The notes under the pieces: model-generated
The model's database searches: none
The model's input: the letters and a program-made list of their open reading frames with translations, nothing else
What the model was told of the DNA's origin: nothing
From: Brassica napus
Taxonomy: Eukaryota; Streptophyta; Magnoliopsida; Brassicales; Brassicaceae
Direction: 5' to 3'
Assembly (NCBI RefSeq): GCF_020379485.1
Contig: NC_063448.1
Coordinates: 44,897,218 to 44,961,217, forward strand
DNA length: 64,000 nucleotides
Shown here: piece by piece, positions 33,005-44,640 of the stretch
Position numbering within the stretch: the stretch's first letter is position 1
How the letters are laid out: every line of letters starts with the position of its first letter
Made by a program: the position numbers and the translations under genes

Positions 33005-33720
33005 ATATTTAACGTTTCCGACGGACACGGGTTCGTCAGTATTCCGTCGGTATAATTAAATATATACCAACTGGCGATTCGCGAAAATTTTCGCGCGGTT
33101 TGGTTCTCTCGGGCAAATTTAAATTCCGACGGAATTGGTGTCCGTCAGTATATTCCGACGGAATACTGACGACCTTGTCCGACGGAATTCCGACGACTTA
33201 GTGTTTAGGGTGTTGATTATAAGTTTCTAAATGCAAAATCCAAATCTTTGATAATATATATAGTATTTGCATAAAGATTTAACAATAAAAATGTTTTTAT
33301 AACACGATTTTACACAACAACATTTTTTGTAGTGCAAGATTAGATGAATATGATTGTATAAGTATATGATTGTTAAGATGGGATGTTATGAAAACAATGA
33401 TATGCATACATAAATATTTTAATGAGTTGTTATATTTGAACGGTTGCGATCTAATACTATACTAAACACTTATTATGTGTTATTTTCATAGTTTTGGCAT
33501 CTAAATTTATAGATTTTTATGTTTGAATTTTTTTAGAAACACATGTCGTCGGTAATTCGTCGGAATATACCGACGATATTCCGACGAACTAGGCAAGTTC
33601 GTCGGAATGTCGTCGGTATATTCCGACGAATTACCGACGACATTTCCAAACTTCAATGAAACCCTTGGTCGTCGCTATGTCGTCGGTATGTTGCGAGGGA
33701 TTTCCGACGGACCAATAATA
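33005..33720. repeat. Internal CGTCGGAA/TTCCGACG blocks and inner CACTA-like end
   Basis: Two blocks of subterminal-type repeats (33010-33200 and 33541-33715) lie mid-element, between the two transposase genes. Between them, TTTTTTGTAGTG ends at 33334, an outward-facing copy of the CACTACAAAAAA terminus, followed by about 200 bp of AT-rich DNA without repeats. This suggests the element is a composite of two CACTA units. Confidence 0.55.
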
Positions 33721-33731
33721 ATAAAAAAAAA

Positions 33732-36700
33732 CTAATCAGAATCTTCTGAATCTTCATCAAACTCCCCAACCTCGGCTTCTGGCTCTGAATGTACAACAGC
33801 ATCAAGTCCAAACATAGTCAAATTCTCAACGAGTTCAACATTTGCCAAATCTTCAACTGCCTGGGCGTTGCTGGTAGACTCTGGTTGCAATGGTTCATCA
33901 TCATCATAAGTTCCATCCACTCGTCCTCTTGGGTTGATTTGCATTACAGTAACCCATGGATCGTCTCTGTACGTCACCCGAGGGTAACTGATGTAGCACA
34001 CCTATACATATCAATTATACAAGTATTAGTAAAATATATAACATTAATTAATTATATTGGTAAAAGATTATGAATAGATTGACATACCTGATCAGCTTGC
34101 GAACCAAGAATGAAGGGATCATAATATTGAAGTTTCCGCCGCGAATGAACTGATGTAACACCAAATGCATCAATCTTCACTCCTCTATCTGGGGTGGTGT
34201 CATACCAATCACAATAGAATACTACACAACGCAATCCAACCATTCCAGGAAATTGGATTTCCAATATTTCTTTTATGTTGCCGTAGTAGACATCGTCACC
34301 GGAAGAAGATGAAACACTAGCATCATATGTTGTCTTAGAATGACCTTTCCTTGTGAATGCATATCCTCGCGTACAAAATTTTGGATATGATTTGACCACA
34401 TAGTTTGGTTCCTGCACAAATTCGCGTATCCAATCATCGAACATACTCTGGCCAAACCATCATTCACCTATAAATTAAAAACATATATGATTGAAAAGTT
34501 AATTAGTTTATATTAAATTTAAACTACTCATTTGCATAGGGTAATATGATATATGACTCACATAACTACGAAGCCACGAAGCAAATCCGTTATCTCTAAG
34601 TTGTTGAAGCTCATCTTCTGTTGCATGCCTGTGAGTCATACGCAACTCCGCCATATATACACTAAATACAAAAATATTATCAATATGAAATAAATTTATT
34701 GAATATTAATCTAACAATAAATGAATAAATATTTTTACCTCTCATATTGTAGAACATCTTCACAGTTGGTGAGCAAATATGTTTGCAAATGAGCGTGCTC
34801 AATGTTCGTAAGTCTCCGCTTCGTGAATTTTCCACTAAGTCGTCCTATTTCCTTGAACATGCTTGAGATAGTAACATGATATGTTGATCTCTCCACTCTG
34901 TCATCATGCCGAGCAGGTCTTCTGGTGGAAAATAATTTTCAGTAAAGATTGCAGTTTCTTCATTGATCACCTGTGCCACTATAGATCATTCCACCCTGCT
35001 TTGATTTTTGACCATCTTCTTCAGATGATGCATATAACGCTCAAAAATATACATCCATCTGTACTGCACAAGACCACCAAGTTCCAATTCTCTTGCGAGA
35101 TGAATAGCAAGATGTTCCATTACATCAAAGAATGATGGAGGAAATATCTTCTCAAGGTTGCACATGCGGACTGGTGCGTTTGTCTTCAAATTATTAATAT
35201 TCTCTTCAGTCACTACTCTGCTGCATAAGTCGCGGAAGAAAACACTTATCCCTACATAGATAAAAGACATAATTTTCATAAGTATTAAGTTTATATAAGC
35301 ATAATTGTTAAATATAAAAATAAATTAAATTGTAAAAATATAAGATACTTGCAATTGCTTCATGAACATTACGTGGCAATAATGCTGAAAAAGCAAACGG
35401 AAGGAGGCGCTGCATAATTACATGACAATCATGACTCTTCAAGCCAATAAACTTTCCTTCGCTTCTATCAACGCAGTTCCCCAAATTTGATGCATATTCG
35501 TCAGGAAATTTCACTTTATCTGTAATCCAATCAAAGAACTCTTCTTTTCTAGCACCATCCAGCCGATAAATGGGAAAAGGGGCCGTACCGTTCTCATCAA
35601 CGTGAAGTTCAGAACGATCACAGATATCGACTAAATCCAACCTTGACTTCAAATTATCCTTTGTTTTACCTTGGATGTTAAGGACTGTGTTCATCAGGTT
35701 GTCGAAGAAGTTCTTCTCAATATGCATGACATCTAAATTATGCCGCAATAGATGACTCTCCCAATATGGCAGATCCCAGAAAATACTCTTTTTGTGCCAG
35801 TTATGTAGTTCTCCAACCGCACTGACTCGAATGTTTTCATGTCCACCTACATTTGGCGTCCTTTCTGCATCAAAATACCTAAACTGCTTCAACAAATCTT
35901 TCCCACTAACTTCCTCAGGTGGACCATTAAACACCTGCTTGTTCTTCGTAAACGAAGTCTTACTCATGCGGTATGGATGATCAGGTAGTAGAAATCGTCT
36001 GTGACAGTCAAACCAACACGTTTTCCTTCCGTTCTTTAGTTAGAAAGCATCTGTGTCTTCTTGACAATATGGACATGATAGCCTTCCTTGTGTTGTCCAT
36101 CCAGATAACATACCATATGTTGGAAAGTCACTTATTGTCCACATAAGTACTGCCCGCATCTGAAAGTTTTCTCTGCACGAAACATCTTATGTCTCAAAAC
36201 CATGCGCCCATAGTTGTTGCAACTCATATATCAGTGGTTGAAGAAACACATCTAGTGATCTTTTAGGATGATCTGGCCCGGGGACGAGAATTGAGAGAAA
36301 CAAAAACTCTCGTCGCATGCACAAGCTCGGCCGTAAGTTGTACGGTGTCACAATAACTGGCCATAGAGAATACTGTCTTTCATGCTTTCTAAATGGGCTG
36401 AAACCATCAGTAGATAATCCAAGATAAACATTTCTTCTCTCTTCCGCAAATTCTGGATATGTTGACTGGAAATGTTTCCAAGCCTTCGCATCTGAAGGAT
36501 GTCTTATCTCACCATTTGTGGAATGCTCTGCATGCCATCTCATTGCTTTTGCTGCGCGCTCACACTGATGCAACCTCTTCAATCTTTCCGTCAAAGGCAA
36601 ATTCCACATTCTTTTGAACGGGATCAGAACTCTTCCCCTCGTCTCCTGATAACGAGGTTTCCCACAAAATTTACATACATTCCGTGTCTCATCCGCTCTC

Positions 36701-37412
36701 CAGTAGATCATGCAGTTGTCAATACATACATCTATCACTTCGTACGGTAGTTGAAGACCGGCAATAAGTTTCTGAACCTCGTAGTATGAACCCGGTGCAA
36801 GGTTATCCTCAGGTAGAATACCTTTGACAAAATCAGTAATCGCATCCATACATTCTTCAGCCAAATTATAGTCTGTCTTAATACCCATTAATCTAGTTGC
36901 AGATGATAAGGCTGAATGATCATCTCTACAATTTTGATACAAAGGTTGTTTTCCTGCATCCAACATGTCAAAAAATCTCCTAGATTCGGGATTTGGTTCT
37001 TCCCCTCTATAATGATCATGTACCATCTGCTCAGTACCTACACCATATCTATATCCGTTCTAAATTCTTCTAACCTAATATCAGGCTGAAGTTCACTAAC
37101 AGGCTGAGGTTCGCTAGTACTATCATATTCATAACCAGTTTCCCCATGAAGGTACGAAACTTTATAATTACGTGAAAACTCTTTCATATACAAATGAGTC
37201 CAAACATTAAATTCTTTTATAACCTTATTATTATTGCAAGTAGAGCAGGGACATCTTAACATACCACTTTTTGCATCCGGTTGCTGTTGAACAAGCCTCA
37301 TGAATTCTCCAATCCCTTGAATGTATTCTTTCGTAAGCAAATTGGTGTTGGGATCCAAATGAGGTTTATCCATCCACGAACGATAATAAACTTCTGAAGA
37401 CATGATTTTCAC
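33732..37412 (-). pseudogene. CACTA TNP2-like transposase, damaged
   Basis: Read from an ATG at 37412 or 37400. A transposase-associated domain has SWMDKPHLDPN and MLRCPCSTCNN (37390-37180). Then comes the Transposase_21 core from 37026: MVHDHYRGEEPNPESRRFFD, CIDNCMIYWRADE, CKFCGKPRY, LGLSTDGFSPF. DUF4218-like segments follow (NLDVMHIEKNFFDNL near 35720, and 35279-34986), then a DUF4216-like part (34444-34052: VVFYCDWYDTTPDRGVK), ending in an acidic tail at 33732. Introns separate the later pieces. Defects: a frame change between 37040 and 37026, and in-frame stops after GFET (near 36190) and after QEDTDAF (near 36040). This would be the catalytic transposase, but this copy cannot make it whole. 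Confidence 0.8.
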
Positions 37413-38030
37413 GGAATTGTTATGACTAATGAGAATGAAGAGAGAATGAAGTGTGAATGAGTTGAATGAGGAGGGGTTGTATTTATAGAAAATTGCTTAC
37501 GGCCATCCGACGACATTCCGACGAAATTCCGACGGATGTAAAGCAGTCCGTCGGAATACCGTCGGTATTTTCCAATCTCAAACGGCTATACAACGGTCAT
37601 ATATATTTGTCGGCAACGGTCACATGGTTCATCAGAAATTCGTCGGAAAATTCTAACGGAATACCGACTACGGTAACGGTTATATCTGTTAATCGGAATG
37701 TCGTCGGAAGTTCGTCGGTATATTCCGACGAATTTCCGACGACTACAACGGTTACATGTTTTATCGGAATGTCGTCAAAAAGTCATCGGAAAATTCCGAC
37801 GAGCCATGTTTCGTCAGAATTCCGTCGGAAATGGCCGACGGAATTCCGACGACTTCAAATTTTTGGTTTTCATCGGAAATTGGTCGGAAATCCGTCACAA
37901 ACGTCCGACAACATTGAAGTCCGTCGGAACCTCCGTCGGAATTCGGCGTGTGTTCTTGTTGTGGTAGAGCCGGTTTAGTTTGAGTTGATAAAAAAATACT
38001 ACATCGTTTTATTTATTTATTTTTATTTTT

Positions 38031-38284
38031 TTGTCAATTGCTCATTTTCTCATAAATCGTTTTATTCTTCATCATCAATCGGAGACACTGCACCGATTTT
38101 ATAGTTCCTTGTGGCAATACATGAAGATTTGTAAGCTAGTAGTTGCTGCTCTTTTTTTTTTGCCAATTGTTCACTTTTTCATATATCGTTTTATTCTTCA
38201 TCATCAATTGGAGACACTGCACTGATTTTATAGTTCTTTGTGGCAATACATGAAAATTTGTAAGCTAGTAGTTGCTGCTCTTCT
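38031..38284. repeat. Tandem duplication of about 127 bp
   Basis: Two near-identical copies (about 38036-38155 and 38163-38284) share ATCGTTTTATTCTTCATCAT, GGAGACACTGCA and AGCTAGTAGTTGCTGCTCTT, with a few point differences. It lies in the internal part of the split MULE-like element. Confidence 0.85.
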
Positions 38285-38735
38285 TTCTTTATGTGTCATG
38301 TAAAACGTTTTATTCTTCTGCAGAATAATAAATTTTATCCCCAATTAATGATAAGAGTGAAACGATTTGTGAAGAAAAAGAGCAGTTGACTAAAAAAAAG
38401 AAAAAGAAAAAAAATGGAGTAGTATTTTTTTTATCAACCCAAATTCAATCGACTCTCCACTTGTCATAAATCAAGTTAACGTTTAAATAACACTGTTTAC
38501 GGCTTTAGGAGAATTAGTTTAAAATCAATAGTTTGTGTATGTAATTCAAAAAAATAAAATTGTTCATGTGGTTTTTGGCATGGCTTAAAAGTTTGTGTGC
38601 GAAAAAAACAGAAACAACTAATTTATAGGGGAATAATCAATTTTCCCGCATTTCATGTAGTTTTTAACATGGTTTAAAGTTCGTATATGAAAAAGCCGGG
38701 AACAATTAGTTTATAGGAGAATAGACCATTTTCCC

Positions 38736-39548
38736 GAGGAAACTGAGAATATGCTGGCGCCAATGAAGAGATGATGATATTTAGTTGAATTTAAATATTG
38801 ATTGGGAAACCGTGTTCAAAATCTTTCGGTGCACTATTTTTAGCTTACCCTTTCTTTTAAGTTCTAACAGTGCACTCTCTAGCAGCGCCGGTTCACTAGA
38901 GGGGACAAGCGGTGCGATCGATCTGAACCTAAGCATGTATTCTCGTATAATAATAATTAAGAAACCTATTTTTTTTTATAAATTTATATTTTTATATATA
39001 AAAAATTAGAAACAAAATAAATAAAATTGAAAAGAACCCAAAATTATTTGATATATATATATATATATATATATATTTATTTATTTTTATTACAAAATAT
39101 ATAAAATATATATTACTGATTAAATTTTAAAAATATTTTAAACATTATCTGCATATAAATTTTAGATAGTAAACACAATTTTTTTGCCCTAAAACTCCTA
39201 ATAGTGTTGAGAAGGTCCTCCTCTCTAGTCTCTAAGACCACCTCCATCGGAAGTTTTACGAAGGAGTTCTAATAAAAAAAGACAAAAAAAAAAATAAAAA
39301 AAAGCTAAAAACAGAGAACCTGTGGTTAATATGTTTTTTTTAGAATTGGTTAGAACCCATACGTGTCACTTTAGTATTGGGTAATAAATTTTCCCCTGTC
39401 TCTCTCTTCGGGAATCTCTTTGTTGATGTTTTTCACGAAATCAATTAACAGTTGATTTTTCAGAAGGAAGAAGCTCGAGAGATGGAGGATGCCGTTCTAT
39501 TGAAGCCGACGCATAGGCTCAAGTATCATTTTCTCCTCAGCTTCTGCC
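38736..39548. other. Spacer and NRPB4 upstream region
   Basis: AT-rich, with an (AT)n run at 39053-39075. A short ATG-initiated upstream frame at 39482 overlaps the NRPB4 start out of phase and could reduce its translation. A motif AAGACCACCTCCATCGG at about 39234 resembles, inverted, GAGCATGTCCAATGG at the other side of NRPB4 (41126-41140). Confidence 0.45.
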
Positions 39549-40776
39549 ATGTCCGGAGAAGAAGAAGAGAACGCCGTCGAACTCAAGATTGGAGATGGTA
39601 ACCTCTCTGTTATTCCCGTCTTTGTATCCCCAGCTACTGTATTGCAAAATTAAGGTTTTTTATTTTTTTCTTTTCATTCGAATTGGTCTTAGTCCATTAC
39701 GATTCTTTTCGATTGATCTTACACTTTTTCAAAATCTGTACTCAATTTTACACTGAAATTTATGGGCTTGATTCCTTTGTTGGCAATCAGAGTTTTTGAA
39801 GGCAAAGTGCTTAATGAACTGTGAAGTGTCTTTGATATTTGAGCACAAGTATGAACATCTTCAGCAAGTCTCCGAGGATCCTATGAATCAAGTTTCTCAG
39901 TTAAGTCTTTTTAAAAAGTTTTGTGCTTTGTAGAGATTCACTGCCAATTAGCAATCAATAAATTCAAGAGCCTTCGGTCTTGTAGACTAAAGAATTGAAG
40001 AATGTACGGAGATTTTTTATATATGTCTGCACTGATGCATATTACTTTTAGATGCACGCTATTTTGTACTAGTAGTGTTTATGCCAGTTTCATTATCCTG
40101 AGGAAAGAAAATAGTACTTTATTGGTGATTGAATTTTGTTTACTCTTTGCAGAGTGTTTGAAAAGTCCTTGCAATATGTGAAGCGATTTAGTCGGTACAA
40201 GAATCCAGATGTTGTTCAACAAGTTCGAGAGTATCCTCTTTCTGTATGATTAGTTTATTCAGTAGACCTAGTATTACAAGAATGCATTGATTATGCTTTT
40301 ATTAGCACTTAACCCATGAATGAGAGAGTTTAATGTCATTGGTTCAGTTCTTTAGTTTTGTGAGAGTATATATGCCGTATGATTTTGACAGAATCTTGAG
40401 CAGGCATCAGCTCACTGAGTTTGAGGTAAGATGTTCAAACCTTTTGAGATTGGATTTTTTTGGTCATCAGCTAAGTTTTTTAGACAGAAGGTTTTAAACC
40501 ATTGTGGTGGTCATTATTGAACAGCTCTGTGTTCTTTGCAATCTCTGTCCTAAAACTGCTGAAGAAGCAGTGGCAATGGTTCCTTCTCTCAAGGTAAAAA
40601 GAAAAAAAATCATTCTACTTTCTCTATTCCTAGAAAGAACAAATAGCCTTGTTATGTCTGTGGACTTTTGCGATGATGTAAGCTTCTGTTTTGTGTAGAC
40701 AAAAGGAAGAGCTCATAGTGATGAAGTGATCGAGAAGATGCTTAATGATCTCTCCCTTGTCAAGAGATTCGAGTAG
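39549..40776 (+). CDS. NRPB4: RNA polymerase II subunit 4 (RPB4), 6 exons
   Basis: Exons 39549-39597, 39791-39899, 40153-40230, 40392-40425, 40525-40593 and 40699-40776 join in frame with GT-AG borders to 138 codons plus TAG, the usual RPB4 length. It begins MSGEEEENAVELKIGDEFLK and continues AKCLMNCEVSLILEHKYEHL; it includes VFEKSLQYVKRFSRYKNPD and ILSRHQLTEFELCVL, and ends KMLNDLSLVKRFE. RPB4 pairs with RPB7 to form the stalk of RNA polymerase II, acting in initiation and mRNA fate. It groups with Pol II NRPB4 rather than the NRPD4/NRPE4 form used by Pol IV and V, judging by this N-terminus. In Arabidopsis NRPB4 is on chromosome 5, not beside ACT2, so this is a transposed or duplicated copy with introns, apparently intact. 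Confidence 0.92.
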
Positions 40777-42037
40777 TTGCGGAAAGTTCTCAAGATATAA
40801 GATTATAAACATATTTCAGGGGACTACATTTTCCTTATAGCTGTTGATGTCTGAGAGTTAGTTTTTCATGTCTAAAATTATAAAACTTTCATGCTCAGAA
40901 TCTCTGTAATGACATCTTTTTAATATGTTTTATGTCATATTTATTTAAATTTTTACGAAATCCAATCATTCAATTTCTAAAAAAAAAAAAAAAATTTAAG
41001 AACCTCAAAGAGGTTTTCCCATTGGATCATGACAAATTTAATTACATTAATAAAAGTTCTAAACTTTACAAATTACAAAATTAATTACTAAACTAATCAT
41101 TAGAACCCATCATGAGCTCTAACCATTGGACATGCTCTAATATTCCAAGGTTGTCTCTTCAATAAAGTATAAACAACAATGTTTTTGGTAGTACTATTAC
41201 ACTAACTGCTCTCTCTCAGTGTGTGTTTACAGTGTTAATGGTCCATATTCTTTTTTTTTTTTTTTGTAACTTAATGGTCCATATTCTGCGACCTCAGTTT
41301 GGTAAAAAAAATTCTGATATCTGACAGCCACCAGCAATGGCTGTTAATTTATCGTACCGTTTTTAGCTTTTCTGTGATTAGTACTACAATATTAAAAACC
41401 ACACATTAATTTTGTTAACATCTGATTTAGACTACATGGTGGTTTTCTTGCTCAGACTCCATTCTGCTTTATGCCGTTTGTTCTAGGTGTAACCTATATC
41501 TTTTATCTCTTGTGAGGTCCTTGCTGAGTATTCTTATTTTGTCACGTTTTTAATTTCGCCTGATCATTATCACAGCCTACTCATCTCACTAAAAGTTTGA
41601 TAACGAAACAAGAAAGGTCTTCTTGTTCTGGAGGGCTAGATTATTTAATTTACATTATTTAGCATTAACCATTATGGTAATCACTATTACACAAACAAGT
41701 TAGTGGCACATATCATGTTTTTTTAATAATCTTTTGAGATTAAGGATTTTTAAGAGTTGACCAAGTTGATTTGCTGCCCTCACTTAAGTGTTTTGCCTTC
41801 TCAGCTTCCTTATCTTTGTAATTTGAGTTGTTTTTAATTTCATTCACTCACGTGAGTCTAACATCTTCTTTTGGGAAGCTTAAAGAATGAAGAAAGCAAC
41901 ATATCATAATGTTATTAAACTGCACAGTTGAAATGATAACTCTGTTCTCAATATTGAACTACAGGTAAGCTGCCATTGGCAGTACATACATATCAAGCTT
42001 TACAACATAACTTCACCTAAGCCTAGTTGACTTGTGT
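40777..42037. other. Intergenic region, NRPB4 to ATL
   Basis: This includes the NRPB4 3'UTR, a poly(A) run at about 40979-40995, and a poly-T micro-insertion flanked by 17 bp repeats (41235-41287). No further gene is seen. Confidence 0.5.
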
Positions 42038-42685
42038 TCAGAAACCATGTATAAATCTTTCAGGTCCTAGTGGTGCTATATGCACGCTAAAGCTTCCCTG
42101 TGGTGGTTGATTAGATGATGAGGTCGTCTCACTGCAGCCAGCTATCTTTTGGCAAGTCTGAATGAGACAGTCCCTGCAAGTGGGACAAGATGAGTGTGAA
42201 CTCAGCCATTTGTCTATACACCGGACATGGAACCCGTGGTGACACTTTGGCAGAAGCCTGACTCGCTCTCCGGCCACAAACTCCGAGAGACATATGACAC
42301 ACTCTGTATCAAGACAAGGCAGATTCATCTCTTTAGAGTAACTTACCGTCTGGAAACTCTTCAAGGCTTTTCGTTTGACCCCTGTGTTGGCCATGCGAAC
42401 TGTAAGCTCCTCACTAGCTTCGGATGAGTACCTCAACAGACATCTAATGATAGAATGCAGTCCAAGTGAGCAAACTAGTGCACACAAGAGGACTGATAAG
42501 ACCATAACAACATTTGCATCAAAGCTCATTTGGTGTGCATGAGAGTGTGATGCTTCATGAGCGTCTCCAAATGGAGGAGATGCCATGGTAGGTGGTTGAT
42601 AAGCTGTGTTAAGTAGTAGCCTTCTTGAGTAAAAGTTCTCAAGAAAATCTTCATAGATAATGGGAGCAAATGTTTCAGCCCACAT
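42038..42685 (-). CDS. ATL-family RING-H2 E3 ubiquitin ligase
   Basis: Intronless gene of 215 residues, the normal form of ATL genes. A transmembrane helix lies at about 58-84 (VVMVLSVLLCALVCSLGLHS). A basic stretch follows (TGVKRKALKSF) and then the RING-H2 domain from C129 to C170: CVICLSEF, KCHHGFHVRCIDKW, CPTC. All eight zinc ligands are present, with the ATL-typical Pro before the last Cys pair and Trp after the sixth ligand. ATLs are membrane-anchored E3 ligases in defence and stress signalling. It resembles the ATL75-78 subgroup; synteny with ACT2 suggests relation to At3g18773 (ATL77). A second ATL of the same subgroup lies 5.8 kb downstream on the same strand. Confidence 0.88.
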   Translation of the reverse strand: MWAETFAPIIYEDFLENFYSRRLLLNTAYQPPTMASPPFGDAHEASHSHAHQMSFDANVVMVLSVLLCALVCSLGLHSIIRCLLRYSSEASEELTVRMANTGVKRKALKSFQTVSYSKEMNLPCLDTECVICLSEFVAGERVRLLPKCHHGFHVRCIDKWLSSHSSCPTCRDCLIQTCQKIAGCSETTSSSNQPPQGSFSVHIAPLGPERFIHGF

Positions 42686-43654
42686 GATTAAACCTAGTTT
42701 GAAGAGTTAGATAGATAGATATAGATCTTCTAGGTTTTATTGCAAGTTCTATATATAGTGAAAAGGTAAAGGTTTCATATATTCTGATACATTAATGGGA
42801 AATAGTTTTAATCGAATTTTCTTAATTATGGTTGGTGGAATATGCTGGGAAATTAGCAAGGTACTTTAGTGATTTTAGTTTTTATTTTAGATATTAGTCT
42901 GCATCTAGTATGGATTCTCCACTGAATTTGAATAATATTAGTGTGTTTTCTTATTGAAAATGGGCCCTTCATACCATTTACTGCAATACTAGTGCCATGT
43001 GGCAGCAATATTAGCAAATCAAATCCCCAAGAGTTGCTCACAGGGGACCCATGAGCTTTTGCTGAAGCAGCCATGAACTTTCCCTAAGATAATACAACTC
43101 TTGGGTCTTAGCACATGTCACTGACTTCTCTCTGTTCCTTCATAGATATTAGGGCTTGATGTTTGATGCAAACTAATGATATCCATCTATACTGATTATC
43201 TTTGATTAATGATGTATTAACTAGGGGTAGATATTTATGTATTTGATGCTGCAGAGCAGGGGGAATCTATCCTTTGGCACAAGTCCCACTCTGAAAATTA
43301 CATAAAGACTATAAGATTATCTGAAAATGATTTGTCTTTTCTTTTGTTTGTGCCACTAGGTTCCATATAGCTGGTAAGAACAGGTAGTGGTTTGTTTTTT
43401 ATCTCTTATCTGAAAGTGATTTAACTTTGCCTTTTTATTTATTTGTGTTGCTTGGAATACCATGTGATACTCGTGCGTCCTTTGGTTGACATTCTTGATT
43501 TGGTAGTCTTCCTTGGAACACCAACCTTAAGAATATTTCTGGATGCATTTGGTTTCGAAATGGTTTGGCCTCGTTCAATGTCAATTGAAGAGTCATGTAA
43601 CTAGATTCAGGAGCACTCTAATTAAATCTCTTCTTGTGCTAGATTGTGCATTTC
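42686..43654. other. ATL upstream region
   Basis: This is the promoter side of the first ATL. A 73-codon minus-strand frame at 42853 has no family features. Nothing else is recognised. Confidence 0.5.
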
Positions 43655-44009
43655 CACTACAAGAAACCAGCGGTATTCTGACGGACATTTCGACGGAAAA
43701 TGAAATCTTCGGAATATCCCGAGGAATTTCCGAGGAAATTCCAAGGAAACACAAAATTTGGTTTCCTCGGAATTTCCTCGGAATATACCGACGGAATTCC
43801 GAGGAAATATCAATCCGTCGGAATATTCCGAGGAAATTCCGAAGAAAAATGTGTTCCTCGGAAAAAACCGATGAATTCCGAGGAAATATTATAGCCGTTG
43901 GAGAGTCGTTGGGGGATTTTACAAAATTCCGACGAACTAGCCGTTAGAGTCGGAATTCCGTCGGAATTTCCTCGGTCTGTCGGCAGGATTTAAACTATAA
44001 ATACAAGCA

Positions 44010-44640
44010 CACGCATCGATCGACAGGGGGGGGGGGTCGAATTATAGGGGAAATCGGAGGGGATGAGAGTTCTGAGGTTTTGATCCAAAAAGTTCGGGTT
44101 TTGCCTTATAATTCTGTTTCCCGCACACACATCGATCGATGCATTTTTGTACAAATACGGATCGATCGATGCGTTTAAAAAAAGGCTCCCGAGATTTTGT
44201 TCGATCCATCGATGGGATAATCTAATCGATCGATCACATTGTTACGCTTTGGTCCATCTTAGTGATCGATCGATGCGTTTTCAGACATATATCCATCGAT
44301 CGATCCGTTTATAAAAAACGTATAAGATTTTCCGAGGACATTCCGAGGAACGCTTGAGATTCTCGATCGATCGATGGGATAATCTAATCGATCGATCACA
44401 TTGTTACGCTTTGGTCCATCTTAGTGATCGATCGATGCGTTTTTGGATATATATACATCGATCGATCCGTTTATAAAAAAACGTACGAGATTTTGTTCTC
44501 GATCGATCACATTGTTACCCCAAACCCTGTTTCCTCGGAAAAGCCTCGGAATATTCTGAGGAAATTCCGAGGAACACCTGATATACTTTATCGATCGATG
44601 CGTTTTGGTACATATATCCATCGATCGATCCGTTTAAAAA
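44010..44640. repeat. ATCGATCGAT palindrome array
   Basis: About 14 copies of ATCGATCGAT or close variants, alternating as CATCGATCGATGCG and CATCGATCGATCCG and spaced 25-40 bp. A block of about 130 bp containing GGGATAATCTAATCGATCGA and TTGTTACGCTTTGGTCCATC is duplicated in tandem (near 44215 and 44375). The array is rich in GATC and CG sites. Confidence 0.85.

Larger units (their letters stand above)
29949..37963 (-). mobile_element. CACTA (En/Spm) transposon, 8 kb
   Basis: The left end is CACTACAAGAAAACA at 29949; the right end is the inverse of CACAACAAGAACACA at 37963. Both are flanked by the 3 bp duplication GTA (29946-29948 and 37964-37966). Subterminal regions are packed with TTCCGACGAA and CGTCGGAAT words in both orientations, the transposase-binding arrangement of this superfamily. 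The minus strand encodes a TNP2-like transposase followed by a Transposase_24-type protein, the same order as tnpD and tnpA in Spm. Both genes are damaged, so this copy is not autonomous. Confidence 0.9.
29676..38735. mobile_element. MULE-like element with about 270 bp TIRs, split by CACTA
   Basis: Left arm 29676-29940 and right arm 38475-38735 are imperfect inverted copies. The ends read GGGAAAATGGTC and GACCATTTTCCC; inner shared words include AACTAGTTGTTCC (AACTAATTGTTCC in the other arm), ACATGAACAATTTTATTTTT-like text and GTTATTTAAACGTTAACTTG. Each arm itself contains a doubled segment of about 85 bp. Flanking 9-mers AAGAAACGG and GAGGAAACT agree only partly, so the target duplication is eroded. 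Without the CACTA insertion the element is about 1 kb and non-coding. Long TIRs suggest a Mutator-like non-autonomous element; that class is inference. Confidence 0.65.

Noticed and set aside
38880..38940. hAT-like terminus CAGCGCCGGTTC
   Set aside because: No partner end and no 8 bp duplication found; too weak to call.
41252..41270. Poly-T run as a Pol III terminator
   Set aside because: No upstream Pol III promoter boxes; the flanking 17 bp repeats point to an insertion instead.
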